64,000 nt of DNA. Source: Sistotremastrum niveocremeum HHB9708. Its lineage: Eukaryota; Basidiomycota; Agaricomycetes; Sistotremastrales; Sistotremastraceae. Location of the stretch: positions 868,001 to 932,000 of the forward strand of contig KV419394.1 of NCBI GenBank assembly GCA_001630475.1, written 5' to 3'. This document shows positions 10,312 to 22,100 of the stretch, one piece after another. Each line of letters begins with the position of its first letter. Position 1 is the first letter of the stretch. A model generated the notes under the pieces. That model was not told the DNA's origin and made no database searches. It was given only the letters and a program-made list of their open reading frames with translations. Both the position numbers and the translations under genes were made by a program.

Positions 10312-11420
10312 TTATGCTGCGATGGCGACAGTGGGAGTCGTCTCGACAGGCTTGGACTCCACGGGTGCGGGCTCGGCGGCGGCAGGAGCCTCAACAGGGG
10401 CGGCGTCGGGAGTCTCGAGAGGAGCCACAGGAGCGGGCTCTTCGAGCTTGGGGGGTGCCTCATCGACCTTGGCGGGAGCGACAGCCTCAGGCTTGGGCTT
10501 AGGCTTGAACAGGTCTCCAACACGGGCAGACAAGCGACGGCCAATCTTGACGGGAGTAGCCTTGGGCTTGAGCTCCTTCTGGAACAGGTGAGTTTAAGAA
10601 AATGAGACTTGTACAAAGGAATATACCTTCTCTTCCTTGGGTTCCTCCTTGGCGGGTTCGGCAGCGGGCTCAGCGGCAGGAGCAGTGGGCTCACTGTTTC
10701 ATACAATGAGTCAAGTTCGTGGACAACATGCACAATTACGTACGCCTCTGGAGCGACAGCTTCCATGGGGGCTTCAACAGGCTCGGCGGAGGGAGCGTCC
10801 TCAACGGGAGCGACAGCAGGCTCTTCGGCCATGGGAGCGCTCTCGACGGGAGCGGCAACCTTAAATCACGATCAGTTGATGGCTCAACCGGATAGGAGGT
10901 GGCGTGAGAACATACCTCTGGCTCTTTCTTCTCTACCTTGGGCGACTTGACTTTCTTCTCGCCTTTGAAAGGAGCGAGGAGCTTGGCAAGGAGGCTGGGG
11001 CTCTTGGGGCGGTCAGCCTTCTTCTCCTCCTTCATCTCAGCAGCGGGAGCAGGGGTCTCGGCGGCGGGCTAAGGGCAATGTAAGCTAGTGGCGAGATGAA
11101 AAGACAGGGGACATACGGCAGGGTCTTCCTTCATGGGAGCAGTCTCGGACTCGGGGGCGGGAGCAGCTGCCTCGGGAGTGGGCTAGAAAAGAAAAATACA
11201 AGGCGTGAGAGGTTGAAAAAGGGGAATGCCGATAAGGTTGTTTACCTCGACTGCAGGCTCAGCAGCGGTCTCGGTGGCGGGCTGTTGGAGATACGACGCG
11301 TTGAGAGACGTGTTATAGATATAGGAGAAGAAAAAGAAGACGTACGGGAACAGCGACGGCCTCGACAGGGGTGGTCTCAGCGACGGGGGCAGGGGCGACG
11401 GCAGACTCGGGAGCAGACAT
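10312..11420 (-). CDS. Ala/Pro/Glu-rich, probably disordered protein of unknown function
   Basis: I cannot assign a function. The gene starts at 11418-11420 (MSAPESAVAPAPVAE) and is broken into at least six short exons, each coding mostly for Ala, Pro, Glu and Val (e.g. VAPVEDAPSAEPVEAPMEA). Two islands differ: a basic, helix-like stretch, RPKSPSLLAKLLAPFKGEKK, near 10965-11010, and RRLSARVGDLFKPKPKPE near 10490-10535. Both could be short binding or membrane-touching helices in an otherwise disordered chain. The composition argues against an enzyme. Similar Ala/Pro-rich proteins occur in many mushrooms, but I cannot name a family. It is divergent from the PalI-like gene across a 321 bp shared upstream region. 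Confidence 0.7.
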
Positions 11421-11741
11421 TACTGAGGGATAAAGAGACTTTTAAAGAGACTGGGGGCTTGGGTGAGGACGAGTGGACGACGGCGAGGAGAGGCAGAGGA
11501 CTCACTTAGGGGAAGATAGGAGCAGAGAAAGAGAGGGAACGTCGCGGACCAAATAAATAGAATTGGCTTTTCACTGATTCGAACTCCGTAAACAGATGCA
11601 AACAACAACACAGAGGATGCCGAGATAGGAAAGCAATAGAGTTTGCGGAATTCTGCGGAGAACACCGAATGGTTCCGTGTGACGTCACGCTCCTCTTGAC
11701 AAGTTCATAAAGACGAGAGCAGGCGAATATTGCAAGAAATA
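11421..11741. promoter_or_regulatory. Divergent promoter with a CRE-type palindrome
   Basis: This 321 bp separates outward starts at 11420 and 11742. A perfect TGACGTCA lies at 11680-11687, 55 bp before the PalI-like start. This is the consensus of ATF/CREB-type bZIP factors. No convincing TATA box is seen. Which of the two genes responds is not known. Confidence 0.45.
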
Positions 11742-12569
11742 ATGATTGGGGCTCTCCTCGTGTTCGCTGCGTTTCTGCTGCTCCTGCTCGTGTCGCTGTC
11801 GACGCCGATTGCAAAGAGCATCGACTTGTTTTCGCTGCATGCGACGGTCGCGTCGTCGGTGCTCGGGAGCGGGATCAGGGCGGTGGCTACATTTGGCGTC
11901 TGGGGCTACTGCACGTCGACGACGGAAAGGTATTCATTTGAGTTTGATTTGTACACTTTTTGTATTGACAGTAGAAAAAGTGTAGTGGGAGTGCAGCGGA
12001 CGAGTGGCAGAAAGTGTACAAAACCGCATCTCGGCTACGATTTCTCGAACGACGTTGCTTCCATTTTCGACCTCGAGAACGATCAGTCTGCGATCAATCA
12101 CGCCATCACCGCCGCCCTCGTTCTTCATCCCATCGCTTGTGCCCTCGCCTTCCTCGCCCTCCTTTTCGCCCTCGCCCGCCTCCGCTCACCCGCCCACCGT
12201 CTCCTCCACGTCGCCGCCCTCGTCCTCGTCGTCCTTGCCGCCCTCCTCGCCACCGTCGTCTTCCTCATCGACGTCATCTTCGTCGCCCTCGCCCGATCAA
12301 AGCTCAAGACCGTCTCGCATGGCGACCTGATCGTCTCTTATGGAAACGCGGTCTGCAAACCCTCTGCCCTATTCTTTTCGTCCTTTTTACCTTGTTCTTT
12401 CTCGCTTAGGTCTGGATGGCTCTGGGCGCCGCGATTGCCCTGTGGGTCGCTTCGGTCGCTATTTGTGCCGGACTATGCGGTTGCCATCGTCCAAGGCATG
12501 TCCTTTTTCTCTCTCGGCCGCCGTCTCTCACCCATCCATCTCTGCAGAAAATCGGCGCGATACTGAATG
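11742..12569 (+). CDS. SUR7/PalI (Rim9)-family four-pass membrane protein
   Basis: PalI/Rim9 proteins assist the pH-sensing Rim pathway at the plasma membrane; SUR7 relatives sit in eisosomes. Seen: a first membrane helix (ALLVFAAFLLLLLVSL), an extracellular GVWGYC motif, a Cys-containing loop ending in HLGYDF, then three more hydrophobic segments (HPIACALAFLALLFALARL, LVLVVLAALLATVVFLIDV, WMALGAAIALWVASVAICAG). Introns: 11930-11971 (42 nt) and one before the fourth segment. The last intron is ambiguous. A GC donor (AAG/GCATGT) gives the short basic end RPRKSARY and the stop at 12567-12569. A weak GT donor three bases on gives a longer tail ending near 12619. The family is clear; the choice between PalI and SUR7 is not. 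Confidence 0.8.
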
Positions 12570-12826
12570 AGCCACAACAATACCCTATTTTGTATTCGCC
12601 CGCCTTTGAACATTTGTAGCATATCTCTTCCTCCTTTGTAGCATTTAGTCGTACTCAATTCTGATCGTGCAACTCTTCTCACGGAACCTTCCAGAATTCA
12701 CTCTCAGGGTTCGACTCATCCCCTATTTTGGTCTGCAAAAAACAACGATATATTGCACTCCATTATCTCTCCATATCTATCCCCGTATGGCCGCCAATCC
12801 AACCCTAGAAAATCCTCAAAATATTC

Positions 12827-15176
12827 CTAGCCCGCAATGGCCACAGCTTTGGGTTTCACTCGGATTCCCTTGGCTTTCAGCTGTTTTCGAAGTGCATCTA
12901 ATCAAGTCGCGTGAGCAATACAATCAATATTCACACAAGAATACGCACTTTGAATGATCGCCTTATCTTCCTCGTCTTCAAACGTCGCCTTCTCTACCTC
13001 TTCCTCACCATTAGCTGTCACTCGTTCGCCCACCTTCTCGTCCCTCTCTGTCTCCTCAGCCTGCTTCTTTGCTCGTTTCGACACCTTGAATTTGGCCACA
13101 AAGAATCCATCCATGTTGTGCACATGGGGATAGAACCTCCTTGTCAATGTCACCTTATCGTCGAATTTCTTGCCCCGATAACTCTTGTACCCCGGGCGCC
13201 CAAACGCGAGTCCAGTGTCCACCAACTTGACATTCGGTCTTTTGCGCAACGCATAGTCCACCACTGCCTCATTTTCGTCCACGGTCACCGAGCACGTTGA
13301 ATAAACAACGTAGCCACCCGTACTAGACGAGGGATCGACACTGTCGATCGCGCACAGTATCAGCTGTTTTTGCAGGTGCGCCAGGAGTGTGAAATCGCGG
13401 TCCGACTAGTTAAATTGTGACTGGTGAGGTACGGCGCCAAATCTTGCGTTAGATCTCGTCATACCTTGTTCACTTTCACACTACTGTCCTTGCTGATCAC
13501 CCCAGTCCCACTACACGGCGCATCCAACAGAACCCTGTCGAATCCTCCCATGACCTTGGGGAACTCGCGACCGTCATAGCTGCACACGACAACGTTCTTG
13601 CATCCCAGTCGGTGGACGTTCGCAGTCAAACTCTTCGTCCTAGCCTTATTCGAGTCATTGGCGAACACCAACCCGGTATTCTGCATCAGAGCCGAGATAT
13701 ACGTCGTCTTTCCACCTGGGGCGGAAGCCATGTCAAGAACACGTTCCTTAGGCTGAGGATCCAGAGCGAGGACAGGCAAGAACGATGAAGCTGCTTGAAG
13801 CATGTAATGGCCTGCCATGTATTCGGGCGTGGCTCCAATCGGCACTGGCGTTTCGAACACCTGCAAGCCAACTGACGTCCATTTTCCAATAGGCTCGAGG
13901 TTGACTCCTCGGTTGATGAGCGCTTGTGCGAGGTCGCGTCGGCGAGTTCGCAGAGTATTTGTGCGGATCGTGACCGGGCGAGAAACCTCATTGGCCTCAA
14001 AGAATTCAATCGCCTACGGACGTTTCAGAACTGAACTGAGCAGGCGGTGATCGGCATACCTCTTTTGTTGGGAAGAGACTGAATAGCTTCTCGGCAAGGA
14101 ACTCGTTATACCCATAATAGCTGCAAATATCCGCCAGTAGTTGCTCAATATATTCGCTTCGTGATCTGAGAGAATTAATGAGTGATGAATCACACCGAAG
14201 CAATAAAGTACACACCTGCCGGCTCCGAGCTTCTTGAATTTTCCGAGCACTCGAACGCAAGCTTGCATCCGACTCTGCAAGTCCCTCACATCAGGCCCAG
14301 CACCCGTCTTCTCCTTCTCTCTCTCCTCGGCAGTGGGCAGAACAAACCGTTCATCTTCTTCCATATCATCATCATCACTTTCCTCGGCTTGAGCAGCTTC
14401 CATATCCTCGAGGTCCAACTCAGCCTCCCTCGCGGCTTTTTTATCAAGAGCTCGTGAGCGAGCTTCGATGTTCTTTCCTGTGACGGGTTCGTCGTCATCT
14501 TCGTCTCCTGCTTCGGAGTCCGTTTCTTCGGGGAAGTTCTTCTCTTCTTCATTTTCTTCGCCTTCGCTTTCGTCGTCTGAGAAAGTGAGCTCTTGCTTTG
14601 GCACTCCATCCTGAGGGGCAGGTCAGAAAGGAAGTATAGTCGTATATAAAAGAGCTTACTCGTAGCAAGTCGTCGTCATCACTGCATAATATACCGTCAG
14701 AAAATCGTCAAGATATGGCTTAGACTTTACGCACGCATCAAACTCGTCGTCTTCGAGGTCCTGGAGGTCTCCAGTAAACCCATGAGCTTCATCGCCATCA
14801 CTATCATTGAATAGTTCCCTGTCGCAAAATTCATATTATTACAATTCAAAAAGAATGGTTTCAAGACTCACTGAGCAGCTGTCGCAAGATTGTCCTCCGG
14901 GACATCTTCCCAACCATCAGCACCCCACTCTTCTTCCTCAGAGATCTTCGTCGTCTTCGACTTTTTCGACTTCTTAACTGACTTGTCTCCCTTCCCTTCC
15001 GTTTTACTCTTAGTCTTCACAGAAGAACCTTCCACGAACTCCTTGACTTTCTTCTGAGGTCTGGGTCCTTCCTCGTCGTCCGCTTTTCGCTTTCCGTTTG
15101 ACTTCTTGCCATTTTGGAAAGGGGTTGCATGGAGAGGTGCTGGGGCTTCTTGTTTGTTCTTAGCTCGTCGTCCCAT
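12827..15176 (-). CDS. NOP2: 25S rRNA m5C methyltransferase Nop2 (NSUN1)
   Basis: Nop2 methylates a cytosine in large-subunit rRNA and is needed for 60S assembly in the nucleolus. Seen: a start at 15174-15176; a long Lys-rich then acidic N-terminus typical of nucleolar proteins; the SAM-binding motif [19 protein letters not shown]; the TC-type motif [13 protein letters not shown] (about 13500-13530); and the catalytic-cysteine motif VVYSTCS at about 13290-13310, followed by [11 protein letters not shown]. The last exon codes for [20 protein letters not shown] with the stop at 12827-12829. The two active-site Cys residues of the m5C family are both present. Six or more introns. Confidence in identity is very high. 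Confidence 0.96.
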
Positions 15177-15327
15177 GGTGGTTTGTGAAGAAGCTGAAGT
15201 CGCCTAATTTTTTTTAGTCCGAGTTCCGACAACTTCCGTCTTTCCGCTCATTCAGATATTCAGACCATTGTTTTGTATCTAACGCCTATCTACGCCTTTG
15301 CTTTTGCTTTATGAAGAGAGATGGCCT

Positions 15328-16099
15328 TTACCCGACTCTCAATCCGAGAGCCAAGCCAGCCAAGAATGAAGCTCGAGGCTGGAAGTCAGCAGTCAAGAAG
15401 TCCACCAGCCACCTCCACAAAGACACGATAGTGGGAGGCCTCTTCAACCCGTTTGCCTCAGTGGTATAGAAGAGATTCTCAAATTTCTGCGACATGCGAG
15501 CCCAATCCACCCTTACAAGACTCAAGGAACCGAAATACTGGCGGCGTGTTCAGAAGTTGACGTTGGCTATGAAGACGATAGCATGTACGTACCTGCAGGA
15601 GGACGAACACGCCACCGATGCAGAATGCTAAAGCCTTGGCTCCTTTCTTGATGAAAATCCCAGAGCAGATTCCAGCTACTGTCCCGAAGGAGAGTTCGTA
15701 TACGTTGATGATGGATTCAGGTGCGGGTCCTGTAGGTGGGGGAGGAGTCTGAGCGGGTGAGCGAATGGGAGGTGCTGTTGATCATGGTCAATAGGGAGGA
15801 GTGATATGCTCGAGAGAGAGCCGACCTTCGCACTGGACAACGGGTTGGTTATGGGCAGATACAGCACCTGCAGAGAGTCCAGCTAAGCCAACAAACGCGA
15901 CCCATCTGCATGCTTTCAACGACTTGGTGGCCGTCTGAATGGAATATGCGAGTCTGCCAGGAGCTCTAACAATTGCGGTCTTGGAGAGCAAAGGCACTCT
16001 GAGCGAAAGAGGACGAATGGACGAGGAATAAAGCGTCGACGTCGGCAAACACGTCTGACTGAGGAACGGACGTGCAATTCTAGCATGCGAGCTCAACAT
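15328..16099 (-). CDS. FUN14-domain mitochondrial protein
   Basis: FUN14/FUNDC1 proteins are small proteins of the mitochondrial outer membrane; the animal member is a mitophagy receptor, and the fungal role is poorly defined. Seen: an N-terminal, Arg/Ser-rich presequence-like region from ATG 16097-16099 (a further ATG eight codons upstream at 16123 is possible), a hydrophobic stretch (VAFVGLAGLSAGAVSA), then the FUN14 core in later exons: YELSFGTVAGICSGIFIKKG and AFCIGGVFVLLQY, followed by RVDWARM and a final hydrophobic FLAGLALGLRVG. No LC3-interaction motif was looked for in detail. It shares a 326 bp upstream region with the AIG1-like gene. Confidence 0.85.
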
Positions 16100-16425
16100 G
16101 TTCTTCGTCGTCGTTGGTGGCAAGTGAGAACGAACGAGAAAGCGGGTGCCGCTGCGACAACGTCACTGGCCGAAGACCGCGCCGTCAAGCCACACGTGCG
16201 GTCGAGCTGCCATCACGTGTCTCCTCCCTCGCGTTTGCATGGAAATTTGCACAGAAAAGTTCAGTATAGAGGCTTGTATTCTGAAACATTGCTTTGACTT
16301 TATCGCTGTCGTTTCGTCAAAATTCGAGTCGACGAGCTCGTTCTGCGATGCCGAGAAGCGCTCGCTTGACTGCCTGCCGATCCAAATGACGCTAAGATCG
16401 AATCTGCCCCTTGCACTCGACCATC
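16100..16425. promoter_or_regulatory. Divergent promoter with paired CACGTG E-boxes
   Basis: The region lies between the FUN14 and AIG1-like starts. Two perfect CACGTG palindromes sit at 16193-16198 and 16214-16219, 21 bp apart start to start, or about two turns of the helix. CACGTG is the site of Cbf1- and other bHLH-type factors. The spacing would place two dimers on one face of the DNA. Confidence 0.5.
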
Positions 16426-17241
16426 ATGGCCATCCGTGAGTCCTCAACGTACCACGCCCCCAACCAACTAACGACATGCTTCAGGCATATTTTCTGCACT
16501 CTACCACGCTGCAGCCCTCTGGGTCATGGCTTGGGGTTTTTCAAATCTCAATACACTAGCAACCAACGAATGGATTGAAGCCCAGCTAGGCGGTCATTTT
16601 CAATTCTTGACCATCCAGGGACTTGCATTGGCCTGGATCACATTATTCTTTGCTTTAACAGCCGACTTTATTCCCTCCCTTGCTTTCGCTCAAAGAGCCA
16701 AACGGCTCTTCCTAATGATTTCCCTGCCAGTAAGCTCGCCGACTCCACCTCAAACCTTTGACTGATCCTGCGGTAGCTCGCAATGGTTATATCGTCCATA
16801 TATTGGGGACTTCTTTTAACCTTCCCGAGTCTCATACTTCCCCCCTTGCCATCCAGCGAACCAAGCTCTTCATCCGCCGCACCAGCTCTTGCTCGTATCC
16901 CACTTTCTCTAGACCTAGCACTCCATGCCTCTCCAGCTCTTTCTCTTGTTGCAGAGTTTTTCCTCATGGAGTCTAAATATTCCAGACACGACGTTGTCTA
17001 CAAGGCACCGATCATGGCATGCTTATTCGGCCTCTGGTATTCGAATTGGGTCGAATATTGCGCCAAGTACAATGGTGTTTGTGAGTTGCGCTCTGTTAAA
17101 ATGATTCGAATACTCACCGCGTTCGCAGTCCCTTATCCATTCCTCACCGATAATTCTCTCCCGGGCCGTATAGCAATCTACGTAGCAACCACCATAATAG
17201 CCTTGACCTCCTTCAGGGGATTGAATGCAATTCACTCTTGA
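16426..17241 (+). CDS. AIG1/FAR-17a family multi-pass membrane hydrolase
   Basis: Animal AIG1 and ADTRP are membrane threonine hydrolases that cleave branched fatty-acid esters of hydroxy fatty acids. Seen: exon 1 is just ATGGCCATCC (16426-16435), then a 50 nt intron, then an in-frame run of membrane segments: FSALYHAAALWVMAWGFSN, LTIQGLALAWITLFFALTA, a third near 16785-16840, and later ones. The conserved catalytic pair fits the Thr in GGHFQFLTIQGL and the His in LDLALHASPALSL. KAPIMACLFGLWYSNWVEYC follows as in the family. It ends at 17239-17241 after an intron near 17080-17130. The substrate in fungi is unknown; ER or lipid-droplet localisation is only a guess. Confidence 0.85.
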
Positions 17242-17504
17242 ACGAAATCCTGTATAGACGAGTACAGTAGTATTTATTCGCGTAGAACAGGAGTAAAGTC
17301 CTCAGTGCAAGTAATTAATAACACAATAGATGGTTGCGCACTGCAAACCAGGCTACCTATACATGGCTGAGATACACAATCAAAAGCCCAAGACAGAGGA
17401 ACATGACGGGATACATGGATAGCAACGAGTGACAAGCGGCCTGCGCAATGAGTAGACAGGTAAAACATGATATCAATGTCCAGAAAGGGCATGCAAACCC
17501 CATT

Positions 17505-18836
17505 TTAGTACGAGCGGTATGTCGTCGCCTGTGACAAATCCAAGGGAGCAGGACGATTTCGAGGGCCCGATGGCCGTCTCGTTCCTGCCGTGTGCGTACG
17601 AACTGTTGTAGGTGCGCTTTCCGAAGATACTAATCTCCGCTGGCCAACCTCTCGACGGGGTGCGCTGATAACTTGATTCGACGACGGGGTAGGTTCCGGT
17701 GGCGAAGGGATAGCTTCAGGTTTAGGAAGCAGGGGGAGGGTGGCTTGTAGGTGGTGTGGGTACAGGGAGGGAAGTGTCGCTTGACGCATGGCCAAGACTT
17801 GAGGAGCGGTGGGCGGTTGGCTAAGTCGAGAACGTTCTCGTCGTTCTCGCACCGCAAACTCGGCCAGATTGTCGGTGAGATAAGGTTCGATTTCATATGC
17901 AGGTCTAAGTGCATCACCGTTCGTCCAAACAGGCGGCTCCTTGACACGGCGAGGAACTGGTTGTACGATTGGAGCAGGACGAGAGACAGGGCTCCGAGAG
18001 ATGGTAAACATGTTTCTAGCACCAACGGGTGTTCCGGGGGCACTATCAATGCGCTGAGAGTGGTCTCGTCTATGTGCATACCATGGGAAATCGCGCACGC
18101 CAGAGTTCCACACGGCGGGACTGATGGATTGATGGAGAATACTGCTGATTCCCAGGGCTAAGACATATATCAATACTACGACAAGGTCAACATCGTGGAG
18201 CTACGCAGGGACGATAAGAATTGCACGCACAAATGGCCATGGATGCCCATGTTATCCCCGTGAGCGCTTTCGTAGATGGGCAAGGCACGTCGCTTAAGCG
18301 ATCTATGAAATTTATGAGCCATGGAACTCTGCGATGAAAAAGAAACATACCATCAGGACGGCAAGCAGGATTCAGAGTCAACAAGAGAGCCCCTCCAATG
18401 ACTTCGAATCCGAAATACAAGAAAACCCAGGAGAGTTCGAACCATACTCGGGAAAACAAGGCGTCTTCTCGAGCGATGTCAACGAGGGATCTGGATGCGC
18501 GATAAGGCTTTCATGCAGCAAAATGAATGGCAGTTCATGTCGGCTCACAATGAGAAGAGAAGGAGGATTCCAGATGCTCCCGTAAAGATGAGAAATATGT
18601 CGACATGTCCTGTTGATAAGTTCAGAGTGGCATCAACTGATTGATCTCGCTGCAACATACCGTGCGTTCCGGCGGTCGTGAAAAGAGCGACATCCCACAC
18701 TGCAATGGCACACTAGAAAAGACGACCACGATGAGCTCGAGAAAAACGGCCAAGACTGGGCTGTCGCTACCTGGGTGGCAAAGAGGGACGCGAGGACGAA
18801 GAAGAGGATGTATCGTGAGCAGATGATGGCGTTCAT
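17505..18836 (-). CDS. MARVEL-like four-pass membrane protein with disordered C-terminus
   Basis: I do not recognise a named gene. The start at 18834-18836 gives MNAIICSRYILFFVLASLFA, a first membrane helix. Later exons supply VWFELSWVFLYFGFEVIGGA with ALLLTLNPAC (about 18370-18450) and a final hydrophobic stretch near 18150-18250 around ITWASMAICA. Four membrane spans, a Trp-rich third helix and a short Cys-containing loop fit the MARVEL-type topology seen in many basidiomycete proteins. The last 200 residues (17505-18120) are Pro/Arg/Ser-rich, soluble-looking and likely cytosolic. Its exon borders are approximate, and a different four-pass family remains possible. Confidence 0.6.
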
Positions 18837-19166
18837 GGCGGGTGCGGTAAGGAGCGATGTACGACTGGGTCGTCGTGGTCGTGAGCCCGGCTCTGGTGAG
18901 AGACGTGGAGAGAGAGAGCGGGAGGCCGAAAAGAGAGTATATGGACGGGAGCGTTGCAGACGGAGTTTGAACCTGATCAACGCCCAGGTGAGCAGATTCA
19001 CCGGCTGCCACCACATCTCGCCGAACGACCTGGTCTTGAACATAAAAGGGAACGGTCCATATATGCTAGATATAATACAGAGCGATGATAATAATGACAA
19101 GCGATACAATGTAGTGTGGTATGCAATGGACAAATCCTGTGTGAAATGCTGCCGAATCCGTGATCA
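18837..19166. other. Intergenic, upstream of the MARVEL-like gene
   Basis: This 330 bp lies between two minus-strand genes. The proximal part is G/A-rich on the plus strand and thus C/T-rich on the coding strand, like a fungal promoter. A TATATG/ATATAATA stretch near 19058-19076 could be a TATA-like element. No ORF with recognisable content is seen. Confidence 0.35.
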
Positions 19167-22100
19167 CTATGCGTCCGTTTCAGCTCGATCTGAAATGGGC
19201 ATTCCCAGCCCGCTCTCACCAGTCGTAAAATCTCGTACACTTGTCGGAGTAGACTCTGAGTCTTCTGATACAGCATGCAGTGGCGTGGCTTCATCTTGTC
19301 GAGTCTCAGCTTCATCCTGGCCACCCACGTGCATGTCCGTCTGCATTTGCATGGCATCCAACTGCACGGACAAAGTCTGCAAGATGGCGGTGTCAGCAGA
19401 AGCAGTTTCGCCTTTGAATAGGTCAGCATCTGCGGCTGAAGATGCGTTCCCGTAACCGGCCTCCAAATATAGCTGGTACTCATGGAGTTCGGCATGTGTG
19501 GGCACTTCGTCCAGCGATTCCATCTCAGTTTGAGCCGCAACCAAATGATCGGCTTCAAGATTGGGAGGCGCGATGTTCGAGACTTCCGAGATCATTTCCG
19601 AATATTGAGAAATGTCAGAGGGCGAACTCTCCTGATTGGAATCGGTCGGAGATGATGTGATGAGATCGCTTGAAATGGGAAAAGGCACCTGGGCCTCAAG
19701 CGAGATCGGGGATGAATTGGTATCAATCGCTGGTGTCATGACGGCTGGCACCTCAATGACAACATTGTCGGCATGCGAAGCGATCTCAGAAGGAAGTGAG
19801 GAAACAAACGCGCGAACTTGTGGTTCGAGATCTTGCTTCAGGACTTCAACAGTCTCCTGGAGCAAGGGATCTCTGCTGCGATGTTGAAGGGCCAGATAGT
19901 CTATATAGCTCGTCAACAATAAAACATGGACCTTAACCAATGTAACATACCACAACTCGATCTCACTAGACGGGACACAGCAATCCGAACTTCCGTTGTA
20001 GGATCGAATGACAACTGCAAGATCGTCTTCCCGAAACACTCGGCTTCGGAAGTCACGATACGGGCCTGTCCATCCATCAACTTTTGGCAGCATGCAACGT
20101 AACTAAACACAAAGGTTAGAGAGAAATCGGACTGAAAGTTCAGGTACGTACGTTACTCTCCGTCGATAACTGGTAGTATCGTATGCGAGTGACCGAATGT
20201 CATCGTGAAGTCTGGTCTCTAGAACTGGAAACTCCGCTAAAGCCACGAACAACGTTGGGACCTATATATAAACAATAAGCCACCGTATCATGATCGTGGA
20301 ACACTTCAGCACTTACGGTCTTCACGGCTGCTTCCCGTACTGCTGCCACAGAGTCCGAAAGGGCAAGATTCATCAATGTAACACAGTGGGATGCCTCTTC
20401 GCCTAAAGCAATGGCAAAGCCGGCAACGAGCTCAGTCAGAGCCGCCCGTTCTCTCCATGTATGCAGTCGTTGACTCCAAAGGTCGACGAGGGAACTCGCG
20501 AGTGCGACGCGGTCCGCAGGCGCAAGTGCAGGAAGGAAAGTTTGCAGACATTCGACCGCTGTGACTCTTACTTCGTGTTCATCCGCTCCTATACGTTCCG
20601 ACCAAAGCGCAAGAAGGTCCCGCTTGGCGTTTTCAGGGCCAATAATCTTGGCAATCTCGCCAAGACTCGCAGTCAATGTGTGGCGCACTCGAAAAGATGG
20701 AACTTCCCAGAGAGACATATAAAAGTCTCGGAGTCGCCCATTCCATCGGCTTTCACCCATCGCTAGCACGATGGCAGGTATATTGAAGGCACATATTAGG
20801 GCGCGGCTGGGATCTAGATCCAATTTTTCCAATTCCGAGTCCAAGTTGGTAAAGTCAAAACCATTTTCTCGTTCCGACTCCTCGATCGTAGCGAAGAAGT
20901 CTTCGGCTAATGGCATTTTAAGACTTTGTGAGTCACTGTCCCGACGCTCGGTCGTTCGATGGAGTGGTTCTCCCAGGAACATATCAATTAATTCCTCGGG
21001 CGGTCCTTCTTCATCAGAAGCAAAAGCATGTATTGTTTCGCCGAGTATCTCGAGAATACCTCCGCGAACGGAAGATGACGGATCCGACGACAATGACCGT
21101 AAGACAGTCAGCGCTAGGATCTGTCGTTCTCCGGGAGACAGGCGTGTGAGGATGCCGGGAAGCCCGAAGATGGACGAATATCGAACTTCGCAGTCTTGGT
21201 CAGAAACGAAGGCTTTGAAGAGCGGAAGCTAGACAATAATTTTAGACGGAACGATTCTCGGGAATCAGTAAGACTCACCAAGAATAGCCTGACCATTTTT
21301 GGAGGGACGACTTTCGCAAGCGCACCGACTGCAAACGAGCATTCCTTGCGGACCCATGGTACCGTATCCTCTGCTACTCTGGTAACCTGCGATACGAAAA
21401 TATCTTGGATCTCGAGCGGTAGTTTGACCAAGTCTTTGATACGAATGAGAAAAAGAAGCAGTACTATGAAACCAAAAAATCTCACCGTTTGCAACTACGG
21501 ATGCTATAATGGACATGCTTGACATGCGTCCCAACGAAGCTTGCTCGTTTACCTCTTCCACTCCGCTTGAAGATGGTTCGTTTGATTCCATCGAACTCGA
21601 CCAGGAGTCTTCGAACGAATTCGTAAGGATACCCTCGTCCTGCGTAGAGGGTGGTTCGACCGAAAATATAGACGAAGAAAAGGGCACGAGTTCAGGTGCC
21701 ACTACGATATCTTCCAACTGCTCCGATTTTGATATCTTGCAGCCAGATACAGGATCGATAAGATCGGAAGACCCTAAGATCTCAAAATCTCGAGGCGACT
21801 CTTCGAACGGTGGTGTTGTCGATTGAGATGAAGCAGATCCGGGAGACAAGGATGGAGTCGATTCGCTATCAGCGTCCGAAGAGGCACTTGCAGACGAATC
21901 GGTCTCTGATTCGGTAGAATCAAGTGCAGTAGCGAAGCTCTCGCTGAACTTGTCTGCATCGGTTGACTGATGAGCTTGGGGGGTCGGCATCGGTGTTTTG
22001 TCCAGTGAATCATGAGATTCGCTCTCAGATGAGGTGTCTAAGGGCTCAGCTACATGATCAAGGCTAGCTATACCCATCAACAAGTGATGAACCAATTCCT

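Noticed and set aside
12703-12730. tRNA B-box-like GGGTTCGACTC
   Set aside because: No A-box or cloverleaf partner is found within 80 bp.
12916-13300. Plus-strand frame opposite NOP2 (129 codons)
   Set aside because: It is the antisense shadow of a firmly identified exon. It has no conserved motif.
18775-19455. 226-codon plus-strand frame over the MARVEL-like and PPP4R1 3' region
   Set aside because: It covers two minus-strand genes and their spacer, is rich in Arg/Ser like antisense of acidic coding sequence, and has no homology I can see.
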